A stretch of DNA of 64,000 nt from Pseudoxanthomonas japonensis (lineage in GTDB: Bacteria; Pseudomonadota; Gammaproteobacteria; Xanthomonadales; Xanthomonadaceae): positions 173,481 through 237,480 of the forward strand of contig NZ_PDWW01000003.1 in assembly GCF_010093445.1 (NCBI RefSeq). Direction: 5' to 3'. The notes beneath the pieces are model-generated. The model was given only the letters and a program-made list of their open reading frames with translations, had not been told where the DNA came from and searched no databases. The position numbers and the translations under genes were made by a program. Of the stretch, positions 27,469 to 35,761 are shown one piece after another (the stretch's first letter is position 1; each line of letters begins with the position of its first letter).

Positions 27469-27846
27469 ATGAAGCGCAATCAGAAAGGCATGACGTTGTT
27501 GAGCTTTGTCGTGGTGCTGGGCCTGGTGGGCTTTGCTGCCTACGTCGCCATGCGCCTGTTCCCGATGTACCAGGAGTACTACGCGGTCAAATCGTCGCTG
27601 AAGGGTCTTGCCAACGAGCAGGGCGTAGCCGACATGGACCCGGCCCGGATCAAGGAACTGTTCTTCCGGCGGCTCAACATGAACTACTCCACCAACATCA
27701 AGCCCGCTGACGTGAAGATCGAGCGCATGGAGGGCGGCTGGAACATGACCGTCGTCTATGAGGTCCGTCGCCCGTTGGTCGGCAACCTCGATGTGGTGGG
27801 GAACTTCGATGCCGAACAGGCGATGACACGCCGCGGCGCGGACTGA
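27469..27846 (+). CDS. DUF4845 protein with a prepilin-like N-terminus
   Basis: The 125-residue protein starts [21 protein letters not shown]: a basic leader, then G-M followed by a hydrophobic helix, the layout of a type IV prepilin or pseudopilin signal. The glutamate normally at position 5 of mature pilins is not present. The rest (about 95 residues) is a small alpha/beta domain with [24 protein letters not shown]4845 members are commonly found between lepB and rnc, and their role is unknown. An ATG at 27463 is also possible but sits too near the purine-rich site. Confidence 0.85.
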   Translation: MKRNQKGMTLLSFVVVLGLVGFAAYVAMRLFPMYQEYYAVKSSLKGLANEQGVADMDPARIKELFFRRLNMNYSTNIKPADVKIERMEGGWNMTVVYEVRRPLVGNLDVVGNFDAEQAMTRRGAD

Positions 27847-27850
27847 CGGT

Positions 27851-28513
27851 TTGGCGGTTGACCGCATCGGCCATGCGTTCGCCGACCAGGGCTTGCTCGC
27901 ACAGGCCCTGACGCATCGCAGTGCGGGGGCGCCGCACAACGAGCGCCTCGAGTTCCTGGGCGACGGGGTGGTCAACCTGCTGGTCGCGGATACGCTGTTC
28001 CAGCGCTGGCCCAAGGCCGATGAAGGCGCACTCACGCGCGCGCGCGCCGAACTGGTGCGCGAAGCCTCGCTGGCGGCCATCGCCCGCGAGTTGCAGTTGG
28101 GCGAACGCCTGACGATGGGGCCGGGCGAAATGAAGTCCGGTGGCCATCGCCGCGACTCGATCCTCGCCGATGCGCTGGAGGCCGTCGTGGCCGCCATCTA
28201 CATCGATGCCGGTTTCGAGGCATGTCGCACTGTGGTGATGCCCTGGTTCGAGGCTTCGTTGGCCGCGCTGCCGGTCGGTCGCCCCGAGAAGGACGCCAAG
28301 ACGCGGTTGCAGGAGTGGTTGCAGGGCCGCCAGCGTCCGCTGCCTGTCTATGAACTCGTGTCCGAAAGCGGAGACGACCACGCCAAACTCTTCCTCGCGC
28401 GCTGCACCACGCTGGATCCGCCGTTGACGGCGGACGGCGAGGGCACCTCGCGCCGCAATGCCGAACAGGTCGCTGCCGCGGCGCTGCTCGACAAGCTCGA
28501 TATTTCGAAGTGA
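27851..28513 (+). CDS. rnc: Ribonuclease III
   Basis: The 220-residue enzyme cleaves double-stranded RNA in rRNA maturation. The signature [16 protein letters not shown] carries the metal-binding Glu and Asp, with a second set [21 protein letters not shown] dsRNA-binding domain follows from about 148 ([11 protein letters not shown], then [16 protein letters not shown]). No ATG is available before the conserved [14 protein letters not shown]. The likely start is TTG at 27851, 4 bases after the DUF4845 stop, suggesting low or coupled translation. RNase III often regulates its own mRNA leader, so a weak start is plausible. Confidence 0.92.
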   Translation: MAVDRIGHAFADQGLLAQALTHRSAGAPHNERLEFLGDGVVNLLVADTLFQRWPKADEGALTRARAELVREASLAAIARELQLGERLTMGPGEMKSGGHRRDSILADALEAVVAAIYIDAGFEACRTVVMPWFEASLAALPVGRPEKDAKTRLQEWLQGRQRPLPVYELVSESGDDHAKLFLARCTTLDPPLTADGEGTSRRNAEQVAAAALLDKLDISK

Positions 28514-28522
28514 GTACTCCCG

Positions 28523-29461
28523 GTGAGTAAAACCCCCTCCCACCGCAGCGGCAGCGTTGCCGTCATCGGCCGCCCCAACGTGGGCAAGTCCACCCTGACC
28601 AACGCCCTGGTCGGCGCCAAGGTCAGCATCACCTCCAACCGCCCGCAGACTACGCGCCACCGCCTGCTCGGCATCGCGACGTTCGCGGCGGGCAAGGACC
28701 GGCCGGCCGGGCAGATCGTGCTGGTCGACACGCCCGGCCTGCACAAGCAGCAGGGCAAGTTCTCGGCTTCGGCGATGAGCCGGGTGATGAACCGCGCGGC
28801 ACGCGGCGCGCTGGAGGAGGTCGACGCCGCACTGATGGTGGTCGAGGCCGGGCGCTGGGACGAAGAAGATACGCTGGCCTACAACGTGCTGCGCGATGCC
28901 GGCATCCCGGTGGTGCTGGTGGTCAACAAGGTCGACCGGATCAAGGAAAAGGCGGCGATGCTGCCGTTTCTGTCCGAGGTTGCGCAGGACCGTGAGTTCG
29001 CGGCCGTGCATCCGGTGTCCGCGCTGAAACGCAACGGCCTGGACGCGCTGGTGAAGGACGTCCTGGCGCTGCTGCCGGAACAGCCGCCGATGTTCGGCGA
29101 GGACGAGATCACCGATCGCAGCGAGCGTTTCCTGGCCGCCGAACTGGTGCGCGAGCAGCTGATGCGACAGCTCGGCGCCGAACTGCCGTATGCGACCACC
29201 GTCGAGATCGAGAACTTCACCACCGAGGCATCGCCGAAGGGCGAACTGGCGCGTATCGGCGCGGTGATCTGGGTGGAACGCGAAAGCCAGAAGGCCATCG
29301 TGATCGGCAAGGGCGGTGCGCGGCTGAAGGACATCGGCAGCAAGGCGCGCCAGCAGATGGAGCACCTGTTCGGCCGCAAGGTGTTCCTGGAAACCTGGGT
29401 GCGCGTGCGCGAAGGCTGGTCCGACGACGAGACCGCGCTGAAGGCGTTCGGCTACGAATAA
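28523..29461 (+). CDS. era: GTPase Era
   Basis: The 312-residue Era protein couples 16S rRNA 3'-end maturation to 30S assembly. G1 is [10 protein letters not shown]2 region [10 protein letters not shown]3 DTPGLH, G4 NKVD. A KH domain follows ([21 protein letters not shown]). Initiation is at GTG 28523, 9 bases after the rnc stop, continuing the pattern of non-ATG starts in this operon. The partner RNase III is directly upstream, matching their shared role in rRNA processing. Confidence 0.96.
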   Translation: MSKTPSHRSGSVAVIGRPNVGKSTLTNALVGAKVSITSNRPQTTRHRLLGIATFAAGKDRPAGQIVLVDTPGLHKQQGKFSASAMSRVMNRAARGALEEVDAALMVVEAGRWDEEDTLAYNVLRDAGIPVVLVVNKVDRIKEKAAMLPFLSEVAQDREFAAVHPVSALKRNGLDALVKDVLALLPEQPPMFGEDEITDRSERFLAAELVREQLMRQLGAELPYATTVEIENFTTEASPKGELARIGAVIWVERESQKAIVIGKGGARLKDIGSKARQQMEHLFGRKVFLETWVRVREGWSDDETALKAFGYE

Positions 29462-29482
29462 GTCCACGGCGACGCAGGTCCC

Positions 29483-30214
29483 ATGCGCCTGAGCGACACC
29501 GCCTTCGTCCTGCACACGCGTCCCTGGCGCGAGACCAGCCTGCTGGTAGAAGTGCTGGGTCGCGAACAGGGCAGGCTGGGCCTGATCGCGCGCGGCGTGC
29601 AGGGGCCGAAGAAGCATGTGCTGCGCGCCGCGCTGCAGCCCTTGCAGCTGATTCGTCTGGACGGCGACCTGCGTGGCGAGTTGGCGCGGCTGGTCAGTGC
29701 GGAAGCGCTGGATGCCGCCCCGCAGCCGACCGGCGACGCGATGCTGGCGGCGTTCTACCTCAATGAACTGGTGCTGCGACTGTCGCCACGCCACGATCCG
29801 CTCCCGGACCTGTTCGACGCGTATGAGCGCACGCGCGAGCAACTCCGCGGGCGTGAGGGGCTGGCGTGGTCGCTGCGCCGCTTCGAACGCGATCTGATCG
29901 AAGCGCTGGGCTTTGGCTTCGCACTGGATTGCGATGGCGACGGCGAGGCCATCGATCCGGCGGCGCGCTATCGGCTCGATCCGGAGCATGGGCCACGCCG
30001 CCTGCTCAGCGACCGCGGTCATGGAGAACGCAGCCAGGCCGCGACCGGTCGTGCGCTGTTGGCCCTGGCCGAGGACGTGCTGCCGCTCCCCGATGATCTG
30101 GCCAGCCTGCGCCTGCCGATGCGATCCGTGCTGGCCCACCATCTGGGTCCACGCGGCCTGAAGTCCTGGGAAATGATCGGCGAACTGGGTCGACTGAAAC
30201 GCGCCGCCGAGTGA
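29483..30214 (+). CDS. recO: DNA repair protein RecO
   Basis: The 243-residue protein loads RecA on SSB-coated gaps together with RecR. It has the OB-fold N-terminus ([24 protein letters not shown], then ARGVQGPKK) and the helical C-terminal domain. The zinc-binding cysteines seen in some RecO proteins are absent except for one ([11 protein letters not shown]), as in many gammaproteobacteria. It ends the lepA-recO run and is convergent with the REC-Hpt gene 5 bases away. Confidence 0.93.
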   Translation: MRLSDTAFVLHTRPWRETSLLVEVLGREQGRLGLIARGVQGPKKHVLRAALQPLQLIRLDGDLRGELARLVSAEALDAAPQPTGDAMLAAFYLNELVLRLSPRHDPLPDLFDAYERTREQLRGREGLAWSLRRFERDLIEALGFGFALDCDGDGEAIDPAARYRLDPEHGPRRLLSDRGHGERSQAATGRALLALAEDVLPLPDDLASLRLPMRSVLAHHLGPRGLKSWEMIGELGRLKRAAE

Positions 30215-30219
30215 CGCCG

Positions 30220-30921
30220 TCAGCCTTGGGCCGGCAGCAGGCGCCCGCTCGCCGCAACGAACGCATCGCGCAAGGTCGCATCGCCGGGCGCGACATGCCA
30301 GCGCGAGGCGACTTCTGCCAATGCTGCGGCCCCCGCGAAACCGCAGCTGGCCTGCAATCGATGAAGCAGGGCGCGCAGCGCCGCGTCGTCGGCGCGCGCG
30401 AAGGCGTCGAGACAGGCCGTTCTCGTGGCGGGGAGTTCGGACAGGAACAATTGCCGCAGCGTCGCGACGTGTTCGCGGTTGCCGGCAAGGGCGGCGAGTG
30501 CGGCAGTCTCGTCCCAGTCCGGGCGTGGCGCCGGAACGTCGCTCCCCTTATCTCCCAGCGCGTTGCGTACGGCGTCCAGCAGCGCCTGTGCCGACAGCGG
30601 CTTGACCAGCACGCTGGCGAAGCCCGCCGACAGCAGGCGCTCGCGCGTGGTGGACGTGGCGTCGGCGGTGTGCGCCAGCGCGCCCGCCGACGCATCGGCC
30701 ATGCGCAGGTGCTGCAGCAACGCCGTCCCACTGCCGTCGGGCAGGTTGGCGTCGATCAGCCAGAGATCGAACGGGCCGGCCGCGGCCAGCGCCTGCGCGC
30801 AGTCCTCCGCGATCCGCACGCGGGCAGGCAGGGCTTCCAGCGTGGTCGACAGGAACAGGGCGCTGACGGGATCGTCTTCCACCAGCAGGATCGAGGGTGT
30901 CGCGCCGTGGGCGGGGGGCAT
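30220..30921 (-). CDS. Response-regulator receiver fused to an Hpt domain
   Basis: The 233-residue protein has a receiver domain (acidic pair E15-D16, phosphoacceptor D57 in LWLIDANLPDG, T85, K107 in VLVKPL) and a C-terminal histidine phosphotransfer domain with H187 in LLHRLQASCGFAGA. There is no DNA-binding or enzymatic output, so it should serve as a relay or phosphate sink for an unlinked hybrid histidine kinase. No kinase is in the window. The start at 30921 has AGGAAG 7 bases upstream. Confidence 0.88.
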   Translation of the reverse strand: MPPAHGATPSILLVEDDPVSALFLSTTLEALPARVRIAEDCAQALAAAGPFDLWLIDANLPDGSGTALLQHLRMADASAGALAHTADATSTTRERLLSAGFASVLVKPLSAQALLDAVRNALGDKGSDVPAPRPDWDETAALAALAGNREHVATLRQLFLSELPATRTACLDAFARADDAALRALLHRLQASCGFAGAAALAEVASRWHVAPGDATLRDAFVAASGRLLPAQG

Positions 30922-31022
30922 GGTCGGGCTTCCTGCGGACTCGCCCCATCTTAGCCCCGGCAGGCGCGGCCGGCGGCCATGCGACAATGCCGCCCCGCCA
31001 AAGACACGCAGCCTGACGCCAC

Positions 31023-32366
31023 GTGGCCCGTACCCGCTCCCCCCGCATCGACAAGACCCCGTTTGAAGCTTCCATCACCGACCTGACCCACGACGGACGC
31101 GGCGTCGCCCGCCGCGACGGGAAGGCCGTGTTCGTGTCGGGCGCCCTGCCGGGCGAGCGCGTGATGGCCGAACAGACCGCCAAGAACCGACATTTCGACG
31201 AGGCGAAAACCTTGGACGTGCTGGAGGCCTCGCCCGACCGCGTCGCGCCGCGCTGTCCGCATTTCGGCACCTGCGGCGGCTGCGTGCTGCAGCACCTGGA
31301 CGAGCATCGCCAGATCGAGGCCAAGCAGCGCGTGTTGCTCGAGAATCTGGAGCGTATCGGCCACGTCATGCCCGGCACGGTGCTGCCGTCGCTGACCGGC
31401 GCCAACTGGGGATACCGCCGCAAGGGCCGCTTCTCGGTGCGCCGGGTCAACAAGAAGGACAAGACCTTGGTCGGCTTCCGCGAACAGGATCCGCGCTTCG
31501 TCGCCGATCTGTCCGAATGCCACACCGTCATTCCCGAGATCGGCAACAGGGTTTCCGAGCTCGCCGCGCTGGTCGAAAGTCTGGACGCGCGCGAGCACAT
31601 CCCGCAGATCGAATTCATCGCCGGCGACGAAAGCGCCGACTTCAGTGGTATCGCGCTGGTGTTCCGCCACCTGCAGCCCTTGAGCGAGAGCGACCGCGCG
31701 ACGCTGGTGGCGTTTGGGGAGGCCAGCCGCTTCGCCATCTTCCTGCAGCCTGGCGGGCTCGAAAGCGTGCATCCGATCTGGCCCGAGGTGCCGCAGCTGG
31801 CGTTCGCGCTGGCGCCGTGGAACGTGTCGCTGGCGTTCCGTCCGCTGGACTTCATCCAGGTCAACGCCGCGCTCAACGAGAAGATGATCGCGCACACCTT
31901 CGGTCTGCTCGATCTGCAGGCGCAGGACCGCGTGCTCGACCTGTTCTGCGGCCTCGGCAATTTCACCCTGCCGATGGCGCGCCTGGTGGGCGAGGTGGTC
32001 GGCGTGGAGGGTGATGCCGGACTGGTGGCACGTGCCCGCGAGAACGCGGCGCGCAATGCGCTGGCGAACGCGCAGTTCCACGCGGCCGACCTGACCCAGG
32101 ACCAGCGCAGTGCGCCGTGGATGCGGCAGGGGTTCGACAAGCTGCTGCTGGATCCGCCGCGCTCCGGCGCCATAGAGGTGCTGCAGCAGCTGCCGCTGAA
32201 ACAGTTCGACCGTATCGTCTACGTCAGCTGCCATCCGGGTTCGCTGGCGCGCGATGCCGGCTACCTGGTCAACGAGCAGGGCTATACGCTGGTGTCGGCA
32301 GGGGCCATGGACATGTTTCCCCATACGGCGCACGTCGAATCGATTGCCTTGTTTGAGCGAGCATGA
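31023..32366 (+). CDS. rlmD: 23S rRNA (uracil-1939-C5)-methyltransferase
   Basis: The 447-residue enzyme has an N-terminal TRAM domain (FEASITDLTHDGRGVAR), an iron-sulfur cluster site with C78, C84 and C87 in CPHFGTCGGC and a fourth cysteine near 167 (LSECHTV). The SAM-binding Rossmann fold includes VLDLFCGLGNFTLPMA, DPPRSG and the catalytic cysteine region YVSCHPGSLARD. It starts with GTG at 31023. Its last 18 codons recur in diverged form just downstream (see 32363-32509). Confidence 0.95.
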   Translation: MARTRSPRIDKTPFEASITDLTHDGRGVARRDGKAVFVSGALPGERVMAEQTAKNRHFDEAKTLDVLEASPDRVAPRCPHFGTCGGCVLQHLDEHRQIEAKQRVLLENLERIGHVMPGTVLPSLTGANWGYRRKGRFSVRRVNKKDKTLVGFREQDPRFVADLSECHTVIPEIGNRVSELAALVESLDAREHIPQIEFIAGDESADFSGIALVFRHLQPLSESDRATLVAFGEASRFAIFLQPGGLESVHPIWPEVPQLAFALAPWNVSLAFRPLDFIQVNAALNEKMIAHTFGLLDLQAQDRVLDLFCGLGNFTLPMARLVGEVVGVEGDAGLVARARENAARNALANAQFHAADLTQDQRSAPWMRQGFDKLLLDPPRSGAIEVLQQLPLKQFDRIVYVSCHPGSLARDAGYLVNEQGYTLVSAGAMDMFPHTAHVESIALFERA

Positions 32367-32509
32367 TCATGCTGAAAGCAGAACGATGCGGTGAAAACCG
32401 GGCGCGTTGCGACGCGCTCGGCATCGCGGCGCACCGTCGGGATCGGGGCGCGGACATGTTCCCGCACACGGCGCACGTCGAATCGATCGCACTGTTCGAG
32501 AGGCGTTGA
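32363..32509 (+). pseudogene. 48-codon frame ending in a second copy of the rlmD C-terminus
   Basis: A frame from the ATG at 32363 overlaps the rlmD stop and runs to TGA at 32507-32509, which overlaps the next start (TGATG). Its last 18 codons encode DMFPHTAHVESIALFERR. RlmD ends DMFPHTAHVESIALFERA. Over the 57 bases the copies match at 46, and every difference before the last codon is synonymous. The first 30 codons are unrelated to RlmD. It looks like the tail of an older or foreign rlmD left after recombination, but the synonymous pattern shows the tail evolved under coding constraint. No ribosome site is evident. Confidence 0.6.
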
Positions 32510-33027
32510 TGGGCATCGAAATCGAACGCAAGTTCCTGGTCGTCAGCGACGCTTGGCGCGAGTCTGCGTACGAGGTCGTACCGATGGCGCAGGGCTACAT
32601 CAACGACATGGGCGCGATGGACCGGGGCGAGCAGAAGGCCTCGGTGCGCGTGCGCATCCAGGGCGATACGGCGTTCCTCAACCTGAAGTCGCGCGAGCTG
32701 GGCGCCACCCGGCAGGAATTCGATTACACCGTCCCCGTCGTCGATGCGCGCGCGTTGCTGGCATTGTGTGTGGGTGGCGTGATCGACAAGCGCCGTCACT
32801 ACGTGCGGCACGAAGGCCATCTGTGGGAAGTCGACGAGTTCCTCGGCGACAACGCCGGGCTGGTGGTGGCGGAGATCGAACTGGACCGTGCCGATGAAGC
32901 CTTCGTGAAACCGGCCTGGGCGGGCAAACAGGTCACCGACGCCGCCCGCTATTACAATCTGGCCTTGGCATCGCGGCCGTACACGCAGTGGTCGGACGAC
33001 GAACGCGCCGCCACCGACATTCCCTGA
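32509..33027 (+). CDS. CYTH-domain inorganic triphosphatase-like protein
   Basis: The 172-residue protein has the CYTH signature EIERK (residues 3-7), then SVRVRIQGDTAFLNLKSRE, EFDYTVP, KRRHYVRHEGHLWEVDEF and VVAEIELD, which together form the charged tunnel that holds a polyphosphate chain and metal. Short bacterial members of this type act on inorganic tripolyphosphate. The start ATG overlaps the preceding stop, and the NagZ gene follows 12 bases later. Confidence 0.9.
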   Translation: MGIEIERKFLVVSDAWRESAYEVVPMAQGYINDMGAMDRGEQKASVRVRIQGDTAFLNLKSRELGATRQEFDYTVPVVDARALLALCVGGVIDKRRHYVRHEGHLWEVDEFLGDNAGLVVAEIELDRADEAFVKPAWAGKQVTDAARYYNLALASRPYTQWSDDERAATDIP

Positions 33028-33039
33028 GGACTTTACGAA

Positions 33040-34047
33040 ATGCTCGTCATCGGCATCGCCGGCACCGAACTCACCGCGCAGGAGCGCGACTGGCTGCAGC
33101 ACGACGCCGTCGCCGGCGTCATCCTGTTCACCCGCAACTTCGCTTCGCGCACCCAGGTGGCGGAACTGTCGCAGGCGATCCGCGCCGCCGCACCGCGTCC
33201 GCAGCTGGTCTGCGTGGATCAGGAAGGCGGCCGCGTGCAGCGCTTCCGCGACGGCTACAGCGACCTGCCGGCGCTGGAGGTGTTCGGCAAGCTTTACGCA
33301 CAGGACCCGCAGGCTGCGTTGCAGCGCGCCGAAGAACACGCCTGGCTGATGGCCAGTGAGATCATCGCCAGCGGCGTGGACCTGAGCTTCGCCCCGGTCG
33401 TCGACCTGGCGCGCGGCAACCGCGCCATCGGCAACCGCGCCTTCGACGCCGATCCGCAGATCGTCGCCGAGTTCACCCGCGCCTACGTGCGCGGCATGCA
33501 TAGCGCCGGCATGGCCGCCACGCTGAAGCACTTCCCGGGGCACGGCACGGTGCTGGAAGACACGCACTTCGACGACGCCGTCGACCCGCGTCCTCTGGAC
33601 GTGCTGCGTGCGGAGGACCTGATTCCATTCGTCGCCGGCATCGAGGCCAAGGCCGACGCGGTGATGATGGGGCACGTGAAGTATCCGGCGGTCGCGCCGG
33701 AGCCGGCGGGCTATTCGCCGTTCTGGATCCAGAAGATCCTGCGCGACGAAATGGGTTTCCGAGGCGTGGTGTTCTCCGACGACATCGGCATGGCCGCGGC
33801 GTTCTCGGCCGGCGGCGTGAAGCAGCGCATCCACGACCACCTGGACGCTGGCTGCGACGTGGTGCTGGTGTGCTCGCCGAAGCTGGTCGACGAATCGCTG
33901 AAGGCGGTCGAAGGCCGCGCATTGAACACGGCCGCCGTGCTCGGCGTGCTGGGCCGTGGTGCCCTCGGCTGGGATGGACTGATCGCCGACGCGCGCTATG
34001 GCGACGCGCAGACGCGCGTGATCGACAACTTGAAGGGAGTGGCGTGA
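33040..34047 (+). CDS. nagZ: Beta-N-acetylhexosaminidase NagZ
   Basis: The 335-residue GH3 enzyme removes GlcNAc from anhydromuropeptides during cytoplasmic peptidoglycan recycling. Motifs include VDQEGGRVQRF, the substrate loop KHFPGHG (163-169) with its acid/base His-Asp region, and FSDDIGM (245-251) carrying the aspartate nucleophile. No signal peptide is present, as expected. Its stop overlaps the next start by one base. The adjacent HGPRT and methylthioinosine phosphorylase genes recall the nagZ-PA3004 arrangement of Pseudomonas. Confidence 0.95.
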   Translation: MLVIGIAGTELTAQERDWLQHDAVAGVILFTRNFASRTQVAELSQAIRAAAPRPQLVCVDQEGGRVQRFRDGYSDLPALEVFGKLYAQDPQAALQRAEEHAWLMASEIIASGVDLSFAPVVDLARGNRAIGNRAFDADPQIVAEFTRAYVRGMHSAGMAATLKHFPGHGTVLEDTHFDDAVDPRPLDVLRAEDLIPFVAGIEAKADAVMMGHVKYPAVAPEPAGYSPFWIQKILRDEMGFRGVVFSDDIGMAAAFSAGGVKQRIHDHLDAGCDVVLVCSPKLVDESLKAVEGRALNTAAVLGVLGRGALGWDGLIADARYGDAQTRVIDNLKGVA

Positions 34048-34616
34048 TGGAACCGTTGGGCAATCCGCGACCGAAACTGGCCGACGCACTGGCCAACGCC
34101 GACCTGCTGGTCGACCGCGCGACACTGGATGCCGCCATCACGCGGATGGCCGCGCCGATCGCGCGCGACTATGCCGGCGAAGTGCCGGTCTACCTGACCA
34201 TCATGCACGGCGCGCTGCCGTTCGCCGGCCAGTTGTCGCTGGAGCTGGGTGCGCTGGGCCTGGACCTGGAGTTCGACTACCTGCACGCCACCCGCTACCG
34301 CGGCGAGACCACCGGCGGCGAACTGGTATGGAAGCATCGGCCGGCGACGGCGCTGTACGGCCGCCGTGTGCTGCTGGTGGACGACATCCTCGACGAGGGC
34401 CACACGTTGCTCGCGGTCAAGCAGTGGTGCCTGGAGCAGGGCGCCACCGATGTGCGTATCGCCGCGCTGACCACCAAGCAGCACGACCGCTGTGTGGAGG
34501 GCATCTGCGCCGACTACGTGGGCCTGGAAGTCGCAGACCGCTACGTCTTCGGCTTCGGAATGGACTACCACGAGCAGGGTCGCAACCTGCCGGGCATCTA
34601 CGCGCTGAAGGAATGA
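34047..34616 (+). CDS. Hypoxanthine-guanine phosphoribosyltransferase
   Basis: The 189-residue enzyme converts hypoxanthine or guanine plus PRPP to IMP or GMP. The PRPP loop is VLLVDDILDEGHT (108-120), and IMHGALPFAGQL and the flexible loop region KQHDRC fit the type I phosphoribosyltransferase fold. Both ends overlap neighbours: its ATG uses the last base of the nagZ stop, and its stop overlaps the start of the phosphorylase gene. The phosphorylase product, hypoxanthine, is its substrate. Confidence 0.9.
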   Translation: MEPLGNPRPKLADALANADLLVDRATLDAAITRMAAPIARDYAGEVPVYLTIMHGALPFAGQLSLELGALGLDLEFDYLHATRYRGETTGGELVWKHRPATALYGRRVLLVDDILDEGHTLLAVKQWCLEQGATDVRIAALTTKQHDRCVEGICADYVGLEVADRYVFGFGMDYHEQGRNLPGIYALKE

Positions 34617-35365
34617 CCATGGCCGACCTCGCGCTCGCTGTGATCGGCGGCACCGGCGTCTACAAGCTCGCCGATCTGCAGGATGTGGAGACCCGTGAGC
34701 TGGAGACGCGCTTCGGCGCACCGTCCGGCCCGGTCCGCATCGGCACGCTTGGCGGACGGCGCGTGGCTTTCCTGGCGCGCCATGGCGAAGGGCATTCGGT
34801 CCCGCCGCACCAGGTGAACTACCGCGCCAACCTGCAGGCGTTGAAGGACCTCGGCGCCACGCGCGTGCTGGCGCTCAACACCGTCGGCGGCATCACCGAT
34901 GCCTGTGGTCCGCGCGTGCTGGCCTGCCCGGACCAGCTGATCGACTACACCTGGGGTCGCATCTCCACCCTCTGCGAGGAGCCGGACAGCGAGGTGCTGC
35001 ATGTCGACTTCGGCGACCCATACACGCATTTACTTCGCCAGCAGATCCTCGCGGCGGCTCGAGAAGCCGGTGTCGATCTGGTCGATGGTGGGTGCTATGG
35101 CGCCACCCAGGGTCCGCGCCTGGAGACCCGCGCGGAGATCCGCCGGATGCGCCGCGACGGCTGCGATCTGGTGGGCATGACCGGCATGCCGGAGGCGGGG
35201 CTGGCGCGGGAATTGGGCCTGGAATACGCCTGCCTCGCCATCGTCGCGAACTGGGCCGCGGGCTGCGGTACCGACGAGGAGATCACCATGGAGGAAGTGC
35301 TGGCCAATGTGGCCGCTGCCTCATCCGGCATCCCGGCCCTGGTGGCCGCGCTGGCGCGAGGGTGA
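34613..35365 (+). CDS. S-methyl-5'-thioinosine phosphorylase
   Basis: The 250-residue enzyme belongs to the PNP/MTAP family. The series IGGTGVYKL, FLARHGEGH, PPHQVNYRANL, TQGPRLET, VGMTGMPEA and YACLAIVANWAAG closely follows the Pseudomonas methylthioinosine phosphorylase (PA3004), not the adenosine-specific MTAP. It would split methylthioinosine to hypoxanthine and 5-methylthioribose-1-phosphate. The ATG at 34613 overlaps the HGPRT stop. A second ATG follows two codons later. A cold-shock promoter begins right after the stop. Confidence 0.9.
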   Translation: MTMADLALAVIGGTGVYKLADLQDVETRELETRFGAPSGPVRIGTLGGRRVAFLARHGEGHSVPPHQVNYRANLQALKDLGATRVLALNTVGGITDACGPRVLACPDQLIDYTWGRISTLCEEPDSEVLHVDFGDPYTHLLRQQILAAAREAGVDLVDGGCYGATQGPRLETRAEIRRMRRDGCDLVGMTGMPEAGLARELGLEYACLAIVANWAAGCGTDEEITMEEVLANVAAASSGIPALVAALARG

Positions 35366-35394
35366 TTGTCAACGCGCGCGGAGCTTTGCATACT
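35366..35394 (+). promoter_or_regulatory. Sigma-70 promoter of the cold-shock gene
   Basis: TTGTCA (35366-35371) and CATACT (35389-35394) are 17 bases apart, a good vegetative promoter match. Transcription would begin near 35401, giving a leader of about 55 bases before the cold-shock ATG. The leader contains a perfect TGACGTCA palindrome at 35404-35411. It lies just beyond the stop of the phosphorylase gene. Confidence 0.6.
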
Positions 35395-35455
35395 CGGCGG
35401 GTGTGACGTCACGCCACACATTCCACCCGCATCCAGAAAAGGAAATACAAGCGCT

Positions 35456-35662
35456 ATGCCGTACGGTACCGTGAAATGGTTCAACGATGCCAAGGGCTTC
35501 GGATTCATCGCGCCAGAAGATGGCAGCGCCGACGTCTTTGCGCACCACACCGCCATCAACAGCAAGGGCTTCCGCAGCCTGCAGGAAGGCCAGCGCGTCA
35601 GTTACGAGCTGACCCAGGGCCCGAAGGGTGCACAGGCGTCCAACATCACGCCGGCAGCCTGA
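35456..35662 (+). CDS. Cold-shock protein, CspA family
   Basis: The 68-residue single OB-fold protein has the RNA-binding motifs KGFGFI and DVFAHHT (the latter a variant of VFVHF), a start GTVKWFNDA and an end [12 protein letters not shown]. It binds single-stranded RNA and melts secondary structure. AAAGGAAA lies 8 bases before the ATG. A promoter and a clear terminator flank it, so it forms a single-gene unit. Confidence 0.95.
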   Translation: MPYGTVKWFNDAKGFGFIAPEDGSADVFAHHTAINSKGFRSLQEGQRVSYELTQGPKGAQASNITPAA

Positions 35663-35680
35663 TCCAAGACGATTTTCTTG

Positions 35681-35704
35681 AACCCCGCTCCGGCGGGGTT
35701 TTTT
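35681..35704 (+). terminator. Intrinsic terminator of the cold-shock gene
   Basis: A perfect 8-base stem AACCCCGC / GCGGGGTT with loop TCCG is followed by TTTT, 18 bases after the cold-shock stop. It is the most canonical terminator in the window. Confidence 0.9.
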
Positions 35705-35761
35705 AACGCCTGCTGTTTCCGCAGCACCGGTTTACCGCACGACGAAGGATGGCCACACGCC

